A stretch of DNA of 64,000 bases from Umbilicaria muhlenbergii. Its lineage: Eukaryota; Ascomycota; Lecanoromycetes; Umbilicariales; Umbilicariaceae. This document shows positions 44,901-57,663 of the stretch, one piece after another. The notes below the pieces were generated by a model. It searched no databases and was not told the DNA's origin. It saw only the letters and a program-made list of their open reading frames with translations. Where the stretch lies: the NCBI GenBank assembly GCA_000611775.1, contig KK106983.1, positions 2,042,808 through 2,106,807 of the forward strand, read 5' to 3'. Within the stretch, counting starts at the first letter, position 1, and every line of letters begins with the position of its first letter. A program made the position numbers and the translations under genes.

Positions 44901-47900
44901 GCGCCTTCCAAACCGGACGACATTCCGCTCGATGCAGCTGCACTGCTCGAGACTAAACGATTTTCCCCAGTGGTAGTAGGTGAGCCGCTTGACATCACAG
45001 TGATGCTCGAGGTCGAATATATATCTCCCACCGTGGTCGCACTCAACGCAGCTGTCGTGCTTATAGACGGTAAATTACCTTCAGCAGTATAAGAGGAGTC
45101 GCTTGATGCGGCTACGCTACTGGAGGTGAATAAGGTGTCTCCAGTCATAGTAGAGGAGCCGCTTGCAGCAAACCCGCTGCTCTGTGAAGCGGAGAGGCCT
45201 TCACCAATGGATGTCGAATCAATCGATGGAATAGCTGAGTCAGCCAAAAGCGAGGTCCTGCCGTCAGTTATAGTGGTGGACATGCCCCCAGCCATGGCGG
45301 AAGAAGACGTTCCAATGATTGAAGTCGGCGAAGCACTTGATGAAATGGTAGCAAAGCTACCAGAAATCAACGAAGTGTCACCAAGTACAGTAGACGAAAT
45401 ACCGTCGATAACATAAATCGACCCAATTGACATGGCCGAGTTGCTTGATGGCACCGCGGTATCCACAAGTGAAGTGGGAGAAGCGCTCGACGTGGTAGAT
45501 GTGCTCGACGGCGATGAGCTATCTCGGCCATCTGTAAGATCCACTTGATGTGGCCGGATTGCTCGAGAGCGATGTAGCGACTCTAACCACAGTGGAAGAA
45601 ACACCGGACGTAGCAGAAATGGTCGACGGTGGCGAGCTATCTCCACCAGTGTTCGAAGAGCTACCTGACATGACGGAGTTGCTAGGGAGCGACGAGCCAT
45701 CTCCGCCCATAGTAGTGGACACACTTGGGAGATCTGTGGAGCTAGTCGGCGACGAACCACCATCATTTGTAGTGAACGAGCCGCTTGTCATAGCGGAACT
45801 GCTAGAACGCGAGGAGCCATCTGCAAATGTAGAGGAAGAAGGGCCCGCGGAACCATCAGAGAGCGATAAGCTATCTACAAGCATCGTGGCGGAGGAGCCT
45901 CCCACGGTTGTGGGAGTATTACCTGCAATAGTGATTGTAGAGCTACTCGAGGGAGCTGAAGTAATTGAGGGCAACGAAGTGTCTCCGCCCATGGTGGAAG
46001 AGACGCTTCCAGCAGCCCCAGAAGAAGAGTCTCCAACTGTAGTAGAAGAGGTGCCGTCCACCACCACGGATGAGGCAGTTGGTGCAGAGGAATCAGTTGA
46101 AAGCGATGAAGTACCTCCATAGAGTACAGAAGATGTTTTATCAGTCGCAGTGGTAGAATCACTTGACGGAGTGGAACCGCTCGACAAAATTGAGCCAGTC
46201 GATGGAACTGCGCTACTCGGTGAAGTCGGGCTAACCGATAAGTCTGAAGTAATCGGTGAAACTGAACCCCTCGATAGAGCTGAACTACTTGCAGACAACG
46301 ACAAATCACCGACCATGGTGGAAGAACCGCCGCCGGTTGCAGTTGCAGAAGCACCCGAAAAAGCTGAATCAGTCGGAGTCAACGTGCTGTCTCCACTCAG
46401 AGTGGAAACGATGCCCCCGATTATAGAAGATGAATCAGTCGATTGACCAAGACTGTTCGTAGACGGCGAAGCGGCTTCGATCATAGTAGAGGTGGTGGTT
46501 CCAGCCATCATGAACGAATCACTTGAGATGATGGAGCTCGTCAAGGACGACGATATGTCCTCAGCATTAGTAGCGGAGGTGCTTGATGGTATCGCAGTAA
46601 CAGAGTTGCTAGAAGTGGCTCCAGCTATATCCGACGCCCCGGTGAATGAATCTGCACTGCTTGGGAGGGTAACAGAAGGCGAACCGCTCGACATCGTTAT
46701 ACCAGTTGTAGAGGTAGGATTGCTATCTCCAGACATTGGCGAAGGACTGGCCGGCGCAGAGGAGCCGCTGGAAGAGGTAGAATCTCCACCTCTTGAAATT
46801 GCTGATGGACCGCTCGGTACAAATGGCTCGCTTGAGGAAGCAGAAGTGTTGTCCCCTGCCATGATCGTCGGGCTACTGGGGGCAGAGGCGCCGCTTATGG
46901 AAGTGGAGGTCGTATCTCCTGATGTATCTGAGTAATTGCTTGACGTTTGTAACCCGGTCAAAGTAGAAGAGTCGCCCGTGGAAGTGGCCGATGAACTGCT
47001 CGAGACAAATAAGCCGCTTGAAGATATAGATACGCTGTCTCTAGAGACGGTCGATAGATCGCTTGGGGCATATGACCCGCTCGAAGTGAAAGTGCTGTCT
47101 CCGGTCAAGGTCGACGAAATGCCTGTTTCAGATACGCTGCCCGTGGCCGATAGAGTGTTACTTTCCGTGTTGGCAGCACTACCAGACACGGAAGATGGAC
47201 TCGTCGTTGGAATTGACAAAATACCAACAATGGTAGATGAGTCGACCGATGCGGAAGTGGAGCCTCCCAGGAGCATAGAAGAAAAGCTGCTAAACATTGA
47301 AGACATGCTACTTGCCAAATTGCCGCCAGTTACGGCTGAGGAGCTTGTGAACCCGCCGGAAACTGTGTCAATTGAAGACGTGAGAACGGGCCCATCAGTA
47401 GTCGAAGAGCCGCTGACTGTAACAGGTGAGGTAATGGAAGCAGAAGCTGAAGTGCCTGGTGTAAAGGAGCTGACTGGCTCAGACGTTGAGCCACTAAGTG
47501 TGGAAGTAGAGCCGGAATGTATGAAATCACTAGATGTTGTAAGCGGGCCGTTGCTGACCGGAGTAGAGAGGCTAATAGACCCAGATGATGAGATGGCTTC
47601 AATAGTAGAAGAGGAGGCACTTGTTACAGCTGCGCTGCTGGAGGTGATGGAGCTGTCCGCTCCCATCCCAGAAGTACTACTAAGCATGGTAGACGATCCA
47701 CCACTGACCGTGGCAGAGAGGCTATTGGAGTCGGACAAGGATGAGGCGCCCATCATCTCAGAAGAACTGCCGAGCATTGCGGAAGAAGCGTCACTGGCTA
47801 CAGCAGAGGGACCACCAGGTCCAAACGTCGATGTACCTGCCATCCCCGAAGGGCTGATGTATCCCAAAGAAGAATCGGTGCTGACCGTGGGAGAGAGGCC

Positions 47901-50900
47901 ACCTGGTCCGGAATTCAAGTTACCTGGCATTTCTGAAGAAACGCCGGAAACCATGGAGAAACCGCTGCTGGTCACAGCAGGAACACTCGTAGATCCAGAC
48001 GACGATGAGATATCGTTCGCCGCAGAGAGGCTGCTGCTAGTCGCAGCAGATATGGTATCAGACTCAGACAGGGAGGTGCCTGCCGTTTTTGACAGACTGT
48101 CGGATACAGAAGATGCTGTGCTGATAGCGGTAGAGAAGCTGCCTGTTGCGGAGATTGACGGATTCTTCATCTGTGAAGAACTGCCGGCATCTTCGGAAGA
48201 AGTACTGCTAGTCGCAGCAGGTAGACTACCAGAATCAGTCGACGAGAAGGTGGCCATTGTCCCAGAGGAGCCACCAAATCCTGTAGAAAGACCGCTAGTA
48301 ACTGAAATAGAAAGACTATCAGTTCCAGACAATGAAGTGCCTTCCAAAGAAGGACTGCCAGCAATCGTTGAAGACCCGCTATTAGCCGCAGTTGAGATGC
48401 TGTCGGTCCCGGACAACGAAGCGCTCACAGACTCTGAAGAACCTCCGCTCATACCTGCAGGTGCGCTACTAGCCGTGGCAGACGGACTACCAGTGATGGT
48501 AGATGAGACATCAGCCATACCAGAAGAACCGCCGGTTAGGATGGATGAACTTGGAGAAGCATTGGACGAGCTTTGCGCTCCAGTGGCCGAGCTACCAATG
48601 GTAGCAAAGGTACTCCCAAGCATAGATCCTAAGCTGGAGAGCAAAGAAGTCAAGCCGCTAGATGAAGACTCTGAACTTAAAACATCCCCAACGCTGCTTA
48701 TTGTGGGAGACGAGACAGTAGTAGCGCTGGAAACACTAGGCGAAGTGCTAGGTAAAGCGGAACCGCTACTCGATGTAGAAGTCTCACCGTAAAGCGCAGA
48801 GGATAAGTCATTAGCTGGAGATCCAGAGCTGCTAATACCGCTAACACTGCTGATTGGGGAAGTAGGAATATCAGATCCACCGGACACGATTCTTGAGCCG
48901 CTGCCGGCGCTGGTAACTCCAGGTGACGTCAAGCTAGTATCACTGGCAGCGGTAGAAGACGTCATGCTGGCGAGCACAGAAGAGAGGCTACTCGCCATAG
49001 AGGATGCAATACTGGCGCTGCTTGCCAGTGACGAGGCGCTGTCGCCGCTGCCAACGATCGAGGCGGAGTTGCTGCCGCCGCTCAGACTGGTGTCGCTGGG
49101 TGGGGCGGAAGTAGTCAAGCTGGCCAGAACAGAAGACAGACTGCTTGCCAATGACGAGGCACTACTGGCATTACTCGCGATGGAAGCTGTGTTGCTGGCA
49201 GTAGTAGATGAGATCCCGGTAGCGCTCAGAATTGATGAGCTTCCCGTACCACTGCCGACGTTCGAAGGGCTTCCGGCGCCACCTGTTATACTGGTGGAGC
49301 TAACAGTGCTATCGAGAACAGAAGTTGAGCTCCCAGTACCACTGATAGCATTTGACAAGCTATCGCTACTGCCAGAAACAGCAGAGAAGCTACCAGTGCC
49401 GGCCGGGATAATCGAGGAGATACCAGAATTAGCAGTGCTGCTGCTGGAGGTAGTTGATGAGCCCCCATTGCTGGCAGTGCCACCAAGCGAAGTTAACAAA
49501 CTTCCGGTATTGCCAGTACCAGTGGGATTAGTTGACGAGCTCGTGCTGCCAGTCCCGGTAGAAGTCACCGATGAGCCAGCGTTACCTCCTGTGCTACTCA
49601 GAGAAGCTGAAGAGCCCCCAGAGCTGCCTGTGCCACTAAACAAAGTTGAAGAGCTTCCAGAGCTGCTTGTACTAGTTGAAATGATTGATGCGCTCGTGTT
49701 GCCAGTGCCAGTAACAGTCACTGACGAACCATCAGTACTGCCTGTGCCACTAGAAGAAGCTGAAGAGCCTCCGAGGGTGCTACTCAAACTAGTCATTGAG
49801 CCACCGCTGCTGGCAGTGCCACTAGGGGAATTTGAGGAGACGGCAGTGTTGCCCGTACTAGATGGAGTATTTGATACGCCTGTACTGCCTGTGCCACCAA
49901 GGGAAGATGATAAACTTCCGGCATTGCCACTACCATTGGCCATAGTGGACGAGCTTGTGCTGCCAGTGCCACTAATAGAAGCTGAGGAGGCGCCGGTGCT
50001 GCCAGGGCCACTAACAGAAGCTGAGGAGCTGCCGGTGCTGCTGATGCCACTAACAAAAGCTGAGGTGCTGCCGGTGCCACTGACAGAAGCTGAGGTGCTG
50101 CCGGTGCTGCCAGGGCCACTAACAGAAGCTGAGGAGCCGCCAGTGCTGCCGGTGCCACTAACAGAAGTTGAAGAGCCGCTCGTGCTGCCGATGCCGCTAC
50201 CAGAACTCGAAGAGCCTCCAGCGTTGGCAGTGCCGCTAAGAGCACCTGAGGAGCTGCCAATGCTGCCGGTGCTACTAAGAGAAGTTGGTGAGCCTCCACT
50301 GTTCCCCACGACGATTCTTGTAGTCGATGAGGTCGTGCTGCCCGTCTCACTAAGAGTACTTGAGGAGCCTCCGCTGCTGCCTGTACTACCTGTATTGGCT
50401 GATAAGCCTCCACTATTGCCTGCTCCACCAAGGGAAGCCGACAAGCCTCCAGTGCTGCCAGCGCCACTAGAAGCACTGGATGAGCCTGCACTGCCAATAC
50501 CAGTTACTGCAGTTGATGTACCCACAGTGGCCCCAGTGCCGCTACTGACTTGCGACGAACTGGCCGTGCCGCTTACAGAATTTGATAAACCCCCGGTGCC
50601 GCCGAGAGTACCAGATGAGCTGCTGGAAATCGCGGAAGTGCCACTGCTCAAGCTGGAGCTGGAAAGCGATGGAGATGAACTAGCGGGTAAAGATGCTGCA
50701 GTTGTAGGCACAGACGAAATGCTGCTCGAACCGCTGCTCGAACCGCTGCTTGAACCGCTGCTTGAACCAGCGCTAGCGCCACTGGTTGCGCTACTGCCTG
50801 AGCCGCCGATTGAGCCACTACTGGTCAAGCCGCTGCTTGAACTGAAGCTGGTCCCACTGATGGTACCACTGCTTGTGACACTGCTTACGCCACTGGCTGT

Positions 50901-51912
50901 GCCACTGTTTGCGCCGCTGGTTGTCCCTGTAACGGGTCCAGTGCTCGTGGCGTTGCTTGGGCCGGTACTCGTGACGCCGCTAGATCTGCTGGTGGTGCTA
51001 CTGCTTGGACCGCTGCCCACGAGAGATGAGCCAGTTGAAGCAGAGGAAGGGGTTGTACCAGTAGGTGAGCTAGGCAGAATCGCCGAAGCGCCGCTAGTAG
51101 AAGTGGCAGCTCCACTGGTAGTAGTTGAGCCGGAAACCGGAGAGGACGAGCTAGTGATCAGAGGGGTCGAGGTGCTGATAACGGAAGAAGTGCTGCTTGA
51201 GCCGCTGCTGATCACAGTTGGCGAGCTAGTGGTGGGAGTCGACAAGCTCGTCGATGAAGAGGAGGTACTGAGCGTAGAAGACGAACGAGTGGTGCTGGTG
51301 GTGCTGGTGGTGCTAGTGGTAGTCGGAGTAGGACAGCTACCTGCTTTGGTTGATGTTACCGCGCCTGTGAGAGTTGTTAAGATTGTACTCGTCACAGTTG
51401 ACGTGGCTAGATTGATCGTGGTTGAAGTTGTAAAGGCCGGTGTCGGTGCGGCGGTGGACGTTGTCAAAACCTTTATAGTCGAAACGTACGAAAGGGGTGT
51501 CGCGATAGAGAACTCATAGACACCATGCGCACTACCCGATGCACTGAAGGTAAGGTAAACAGTACCAGAAGGTAGAGCTGTAGCCTTGACCGGGCACAAT
51601 ACCGACCCAGCGCTTTGTCCGAGAGTCCACGGAGTACAGGTATAGACGGTTGCCGGAGTCCCACCAGAAGCAGGGGCCGAGAGAATTGCTGTTGGAACAT
51701 ATGTTGATACTAGAAAATTGAGATGGATCAGCGAGTGCTCGACATAGTTGGTGACTTACCTTACCTGGATATATGAGCGAGGCAGTGATTCCGAAGTAGT
51801 TGGCGTTTGTGGGATTCCACGCAAAGGAATTGATCATTGACGGTACAGGAGTCGGCGCCGGGGGGGAACTGACAGCGCCATTGGGCTGAGAAGAAGAAAA
51901 AGTGATACCCAT
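41934..51912 (-). CDS. Giant Ser/Thr/Gly-rich mucin-like surface protein (one frame break)
   Basis: Exons 51912-51765, 51709-42156 and 42078-41934, about 3.2 thousand residues. The N-terminal globular part (NSFAWNPTNANYFGITASLIYP, then AILSAPASGGTPATVYTCTP and SGTVYLTFSASGSAHGVYEF) is an extracellular-type domain. It is followed by ~2900 residues of degenerate SGSSTS/GDSSS repeats suited to heavy O-glycosylation, then a Cys module (LVCNADNCLRALLASPA, FCKTYTVGTA, CSCFAIS) and a final domain split by an intron ending in VTTIPATCAATP. Near 45530-45545 the reading frame shifts by one base (GGATCTTACAGATGG), consistent with a one-base insertion in a repeat; otherwise both halves are fully open. 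No signal peptide is seen at MGITFSSS; a short upstream exon ending near 51943 could supply one. Likely cell wall or secreted. Confidence 0.75.
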
Positions 51913-53591
51913 CTTGGTACAATTAGAGTAGAGCCTGCAAGGACCCCCTTAACGGGAGCAGAGGAATGAACAGCGAGATGGAGAGAAGGACTGCAGTATA
52001 TCCCCAAAACCAAACATGGCACGAGATTAAATTTTGACAAAATGAGACAGCGATAGAAGACATGAATTTAGCTCGCAAGGGCTGAGCTAGATTCCAATGT
52101 GCAAAGCAGCTTGTCATGGCTAGCCAGGGCAAGCGGGTATGGCTGCGGTCAATGCCCGCTTGCCACTGCGTCGTTGTCCCCCACATGGGAACGGCTATAC
52201 TAGTGTTCTCGTCAGGCGAGCTCATAGCGTGTCAAGCTGTCCAAAGGCGTAGATGATTAACAGTCCTCAGGTCTAGAATGAGATGGTGGCAGCGAGACTG
52301 CCAGGGCTGCAGTGAAAATAAGAAAGGGAAAGAGATTGGGATGCGAGATCAGATCTCAAGCTTGATATCGCGCTGGTCGGATGAAGATTAGCAAGAGGCT
52401 AAGCACTAAGCACGCGAGCTTCCATGCCAAGGTGCCGAGCTTCTTCTCCTTCGACCCTGCAACTTTCAACTCCCTTCGTTTCTTCTCCCGAGCCTCCTGG
52501 GCGGGTCGAGATGTACACGATGCTATCCTTGCTACCATGGCGCTTCGTGCATCCTATTGCGTGCGTGCTTCTTCATACGACGAGTACCTGTGATGAAAAC
52601 ATGGGGCGTGGAGCACGTGCTGTCTCCACTTTTCAACGTTCCGCCACATGGTACTCCGTGCTCTGCGCACGGGTGTAGCACGGGTGTGGTTCCCCCTAGG
52701 AAGTCGGAATATATTTTTCATGGTCGAGCGCAGGAACAGTCCCACTCGCATGCCCCTGGAGATGGTAACCCCATGCAACCCATGCATTCATTTCCCAGAT
52801 ACGGCCCGCTTTCAGTTGCGCCATGTCCATGAATGGATTGGCTAGCAAGAGTCCCCACGGGCATCAGTCGAGTTGAGGGGATCGCAAACGCTATGGCTCC
52901 AATGCGGCCATAGAAGGAAATCCACATATATCTACTGCAGGAGCTCAACCCGGCTAGCAGCTGGTGCGGTGTCTCTCTTACCAATTCGAGTGGAGAGGGT
53001 CTCGGTGTCCTCGAGGAAGCCCGAAGCTATTACCGCTCAGGAGTCCGACCAAGAGATCCGGGGCGGACGCTCATGGCTTGTGTGGATCTACTCGTGGCTT
53101 TCACGATGTGAGGTGAAGAACTGACCGGCAAGTTTGCACAGTTTCCTGGGCCTCGAGTAGTTGTACCAACAATAAGTTGGAGCGATCCCGTGGAGTATCA
53201 TAACTCGTTTGAGCCATAGGCCCGCGAGTGAATAGGATGGCGAAGCATTTGATAATACCAGTAGCACAAGAGTTGCTGTAGGATCCCCAAAGGACAAGCT
53301 CAGGTCTGAGCGCGCTAGGTTCGCCGCTTCCCCAGGTACTTCGTCCTGTCTGCGCCTCGGAGATTTCGCAAGCCCCCTCCCTTTCCACCATGCCCACCTA
53401 GAAGTCCCTCGGCCTCCGGTCTGGATGCCAGCCGCTAGGCACCTTGGTAGCGAGTACTTCAGCATACTGTTATGCGTTGCGTATCAATCGAACCCACTTA
53501 GCGCCTCGTCAAATCCGCTGTTTGCAAGCATAGTAGGCGAGACTTCGATACAACTCCCAGAATGCCGCTCATGACCAGCCACGCCGCCGTG
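51913..53591. other. Gene-free stretch
   Basis: Promoter side of the mucin-like gene. A hydrophobic frame at 51943-52060 might hold a signal-peptide exon. Nothing else recognised. Confidence 0.4.
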
Positions 53592-53596
53592 ACCTG

Positions 53597-53856
53597 TGTT
53601 GAAATTCGCCGATTCGCCGCCGAGCAGACGTCATTGGGGCAGGGGTTTAGGGCAGGGGTTCTAGCGAGAAAAGCAGTCACGTCATGGGCGTACATATGTC
53701 TAGGCTTAGCGAAAAGCTCCTAAACATGTATATTAACAGCTTGAAAGCCTCAAGTTTCTGCTTTCTTCCTTACGTTCATTTATTCAATTTAGACCGATAT
53801 TTAGCTAGTGCAATAATACATTTTATTTGGCCTCTAATTAATCGTTCTATTCAACA
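53597..53856 (+). mobile_element. MITE copy C (260 bp) with intact 5-bp target duplication
   Basis: TGTTGAAATTCGCCG to TCTATTCAACA, same family as copies A and B. Flanked by ACCTG at 53592-53596 and 53857-53861, which fixes the target duplication at 5 bp and the terminal repeat as TGTTGAA. No coding capacity. Confidence 0.93.
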
Positions 53857-53861
53857 ACCTG

Positions 53862-54955
53862 CGAAAGCAGCCGACTCTGGACACGGATCCCGCCAGCTGT
53901 GGCACTAACTCTCTCCCAGGGCAGATTTCGGAGAAATGCGAGACTCCCTCTCGCAATCGGCAGGTGTGGTAACGCTGACCCGTGAAAAGCCGCACCCCTG
54001 CCACCCACCCTTTATCGAACCCAGAGCCAACAGCGTCCATAGATTCGCTCTGCAGCTGCGCGAGGGTCATGGACTGTATATAACAAAGCGCAACACAATC
54101 CACTGATATCCTTAACTATAAGAAAGAGAGACCTAGCAGGAAACGGCGATATCAATCTAGACTCAAATAAAGCTCCTCCAAAAAGGAGAAGGAGGAACAA
54201 AAATTTTCATCTGGGCGTAGGACAAAGCATCGACGCTCACTCCCACACATACAACATGATCAAAGCCGTACAACCGATATGATAGCCATATTTTGCGGAA
54301 AGAACAGATCCTGCTGAATATATCCTGGACATCGCGTGCAAGACCCGTTCCCAAAGTTAGGCTTGTTGTGGTGGTAAAGCACAAGGCAACAACGCCAGCG
54401 CCAGAGCGTCAGTGACTACAGCCAAATTTTCCATCATCCTTTCAGACACCCCGTAGTGTAGTAGCATAGAACAACTTCCCACCCTTCACCCGCAATTGCG
54501 AAGATCCACCCCTACAGCCTCGAAGCTTGTAAAGAACGATTCCGAAGCCCTAGCACATCCCAACAGCAACGCAGAAGGTATAGGGCCGCAGAACAACTGT
54601 AGTTTGGACAATGGAATTTTATAACGACAGGAACGCCACTTGGTGGATCTATCTCCCGTCCATAATCTTGTTATATCAGTGTCATCGGAGCAGCATAGCT
54701 GAACAGCCAGCAGCACAACTGCACGACCATAACCCCTCAGTCCTGCGCCATGCGCCAAACACCGTACAAAAGCAAACCCCAAGCCATGAAAGTCCCAATT
54801 AGACCAGGCGGTCAAAATACCGCACGCAAAGCAAAGGGAAGGACCAAGATCCGGAATCCAAACCGCTTTCGAAAAGTGACTGTTTAAAGCATACCCCAAG
54901 CCACATTCCCCACACCAGCCCCTGAAAAGCCCTCTCCCACATATCCCCCCCATCA
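53862..54955. other. Gene-free stretch
   Basis: No family-matching frame on either strand. Confidence 0.4.
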
Positions 54956-55942
54956 TCATAGCAAGCCCCAAACCAACGCCACCGCCGCCGGTATCGCCGC
55001 CAGCCACGTCGCCCGTCTCGAGAAAACCGCATCCGCACCGGACAAACTAGTCGTGCTGAAAACGAGGTTGAAGCCAATCTGCGAAGAATTGAAGCAATTA
55101 CTCGCATTCACCTCCGGCACATCTTTCGGATCCGCAAACGTGATATCCACGCACTACCACCACATAATCCCGTCAGCAAGCATTCCTTCCTATCCATAGA
55201 CCCCACAACCCAAAGCCCCTCCCGCCTCCCCTCCACCGCCCCCAACCCCAGTCCCAGTCCCAACCACCCAAAAAAAAAAGCAACCGCACTCACATTATAA
55301 AGCGCCGCCCCATGCACCGCCGTCTCGACAACCTGAATGGTGGCATTCCCCCCAATGACGGCCGAATAATTCGCCGGCAGCGGCACCTGCGGCAGACAAA
55401 ACGTGCCCGGGTACGGTTGGCGCGTGGGCCCCGTGATCTGGAAGACGGGTTGCATCGGGAGCGACATGTTGGGGGGCAGGGAGCCGTCGCCGAGGTTGAT
55501 GTAGAAGAAGGCGGTGGCGTGGCCTTGGAACCAGCCGGGTTGGATGGCGATGGCGCCGCCGGTGACGGGCCAGAGGGTGCGGTTCGTGGAGAGGGGCATG
55601 CCGCCGCCTGGATGGGGGGGTTAGTTTGGGGGGTGGAGAAGGGAAGGGGGATGGGGAATGGGGATGGGCAGAGAGGGACGGGGTGGGTGGTAGGGTTTGG
55701 GGATGAAAATGGAGGAGAGGGAGGGAGAGGAGGGGAGACGTACATGGATACATCCATTGCATGCCGTAGGGGTAGGAGTTATCGCTTAGGCCGACGCCTA
55801 GCCCGTTGCTCTCGTCGACGGAGCCGTTGGTGTGGAGGTTGTCGCCCCGCCAGCCAGGGTAAGTGATGACTGTGTGGGCGGAGACGAGTGAGGTGAAGAG
55901 ACATATCGCGATGGTGACGAGAGATCGTGATGAAGGAGACAT
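54956..55942 (-). CDS. Bim1/X325-like copper protein, secreted and probably GPI anchored
   Basis: Exons 55942-55744, 55607-55294 and 55153-54956, 236 aa. Signal peptide LVTIAICLFTSLVSA is followed by His23 (AHTVITYPGW), the N-terminal copper-binding His of the LPMO-like X325 group. Family blocks: NGLGVGLSDNSYPYGMQWMYPC, then GGMPLSTNRT, WPVTGGAIAIQPGWFQGHAT, FCLPQVPLPANYSAVIGGNA, and CVDITFADP with SNCFNSSQIGF after the last splice. The C-terminus is a short polar segment then AAIPAAVALVWGLL, a GPI-attachment type tail. Members bind copper at the cell surface; Bim1 in Cryptococcus takes part in copper acquisition, and X325 proteins do not show typical polysaccharide oxidation. A long G/GA-rich intron 1 separates the exons. 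Confidence 0.92.
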
Positions 55943-57663
55943 GGCGATGGTGGTCGGGTCTGTCGTCGCAGTGATGGTATTCGCTCTTTCGTTCGCTCGT
56001 TCGTTCGTTAGTTCGTTCGGTTGGTCGTGTAAGAGAGTCAGTCCGTTCAGCGACAACAGCACAGCTGATGGTCAACTACTCCAAAGTGACGACGACGATG
56101 AGATAAAGTCCGCAATCGATGGAGAGGACGTCTGGATCTATTTGAAGAACCTCCCCACTCATAACCGCCAAGTCGCTTTTGTGCCCATCCACCGCGCCCT
56201 CGTTCTGCGTCCTGGTGGCACGCAGTCTGCAGGCCCCGGGTGAGATTCCATGGCTGTTTCGGCTCCAGACGCAGGACTGGACTCGATGGACTCGAGACCT
56301 GGGCGGCTGTAAGCAGCTGCGCTGTGGCCGGCAGCCAGTGATTGTCGAGATGTGCTCAGAGACGGGTACGCTAAGAGGGATCCGGTATGGCGTGTGATGT
56401 GCCGGGCGCTTCGAGGCTCGACACGGCAGCGAGCAAGGAGCTGAGTGGCCGCGACGGGCTTTAGCGAGTGATGGGACGCTGTGACCTGCAGACGAAGGAC
56501 TGGGATTGGGAGCAGGTTGTGCCAGGGTCTGCACGCTTGAAATGGATGCTGGGGGCGGCATGTAGATCACGAGCAAGCGCCGGGGCCGTTGAGGGCCTGC
56601 GGAAGATCTATTTGTGATGAACGTGATTAGGGCTTCAGTGTAGAGTGTATTGGCATTCGCCACGAATCTACAGCCTAGGTAGTCTGTATGAGATGGCACC
56701 AAGACTCCCGTAGTCAGATCTCCCCATCGACGACGTTTGCGACGTGAATTCAGAGCCGCTATCATGGAATAGAGGGGCCTAGTCGAATGCTCTCATGTTG
56801 TATATGATAGACCATAAAGTTGCAGCGTTTCGCTAAATATGTTCTTGGGGGGCGGAGATGCTTCGTCGTGAAGGGACACTCTGACATTTTATTCGATCCC
56901 TCCGCCATATTTTACAAAGAGAACCGCACCAATCCCTTCCTGTGATCCCCCACGCCCGACCCGAGATTCTGTATTCCCTCAATTACCTTACCCCTTCCGC
57001 CGAGCCACGGGCTGACTGGTCCCTTCCTTACCAAGACCGCAGGGTGGAGCTTCTACTACATGCCTGGGAGAAGTACATATCACATCTTTCTTCGGGAGCT
57101 CTCGTATTCAAAGGAAAAATACGACAGACTAAGCTTACTACTGACTCATTATATAGTCTATTCCGACCCAGCAGGCGCACTTAGGGCAATAGTGTATAAT
57201 ATTCATGAGTATGGAATTGGTCCTGTTGTTCTTGATCGTCCCGTCTCCCTTGTTCTAAAATATACTGGAGGACGGTATATATCTCGCGAGCAAGATCTGC
57301 GAATCGATGATAGCGTGCTAATTGAGCAAGGAAAGCAGTCAATACAAAGCTTTTAAGAACATTTAAGCCTGAATGATAAAAATCAAACGTGAGAATCTAT
57401 GTTTGTAGAACCTAGATATATAGTAGGTGTATAGAATATGAATAATGTGGTCTGGGGGAGAGAGCAGTAACAGAAAACATATGAGGGTTTATGTGAGCAA
57501 ATCGCCGTTCGACTATGTCCACAAACATCAGACGCAAGGTAGGCCAACAAATCCCGAGTGTAGCAAGTCGAGCGGTACGTTGGATCACATCGAAAGAGCT
57601 CCAAGCACAGTTCCTCTCCCAGAGAAGTGTCCGCTCCTGCTGCCCCACGTTGCGATGCATGCC
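55943..57663. other. Intergenic region with TTCG tetramer repeats
   Basis: GTTCG/TTCGC repeats at about 55980-56020 in the Bim1-like gene leader. An isolated open frame at 57060-57356 (ends with QGKQSIQSF) and one at 56076-56765 have no recognisable family; not called. Confidence 0.45.

Noticed and set aside
45519-45560. Programmed frameshift or tiny intron in the mucin-like gene
   Set aside because: The only GT-AG pair there would span about 13 nt, and no known slippery site is present; a simple one-base change is more likely.
56076-56765. 229-codon minus frame
   Set aside because: No recognisable domain, Pro/Arg/Ser-rich composition, lies in the upstream region of the Bim1-like gene.
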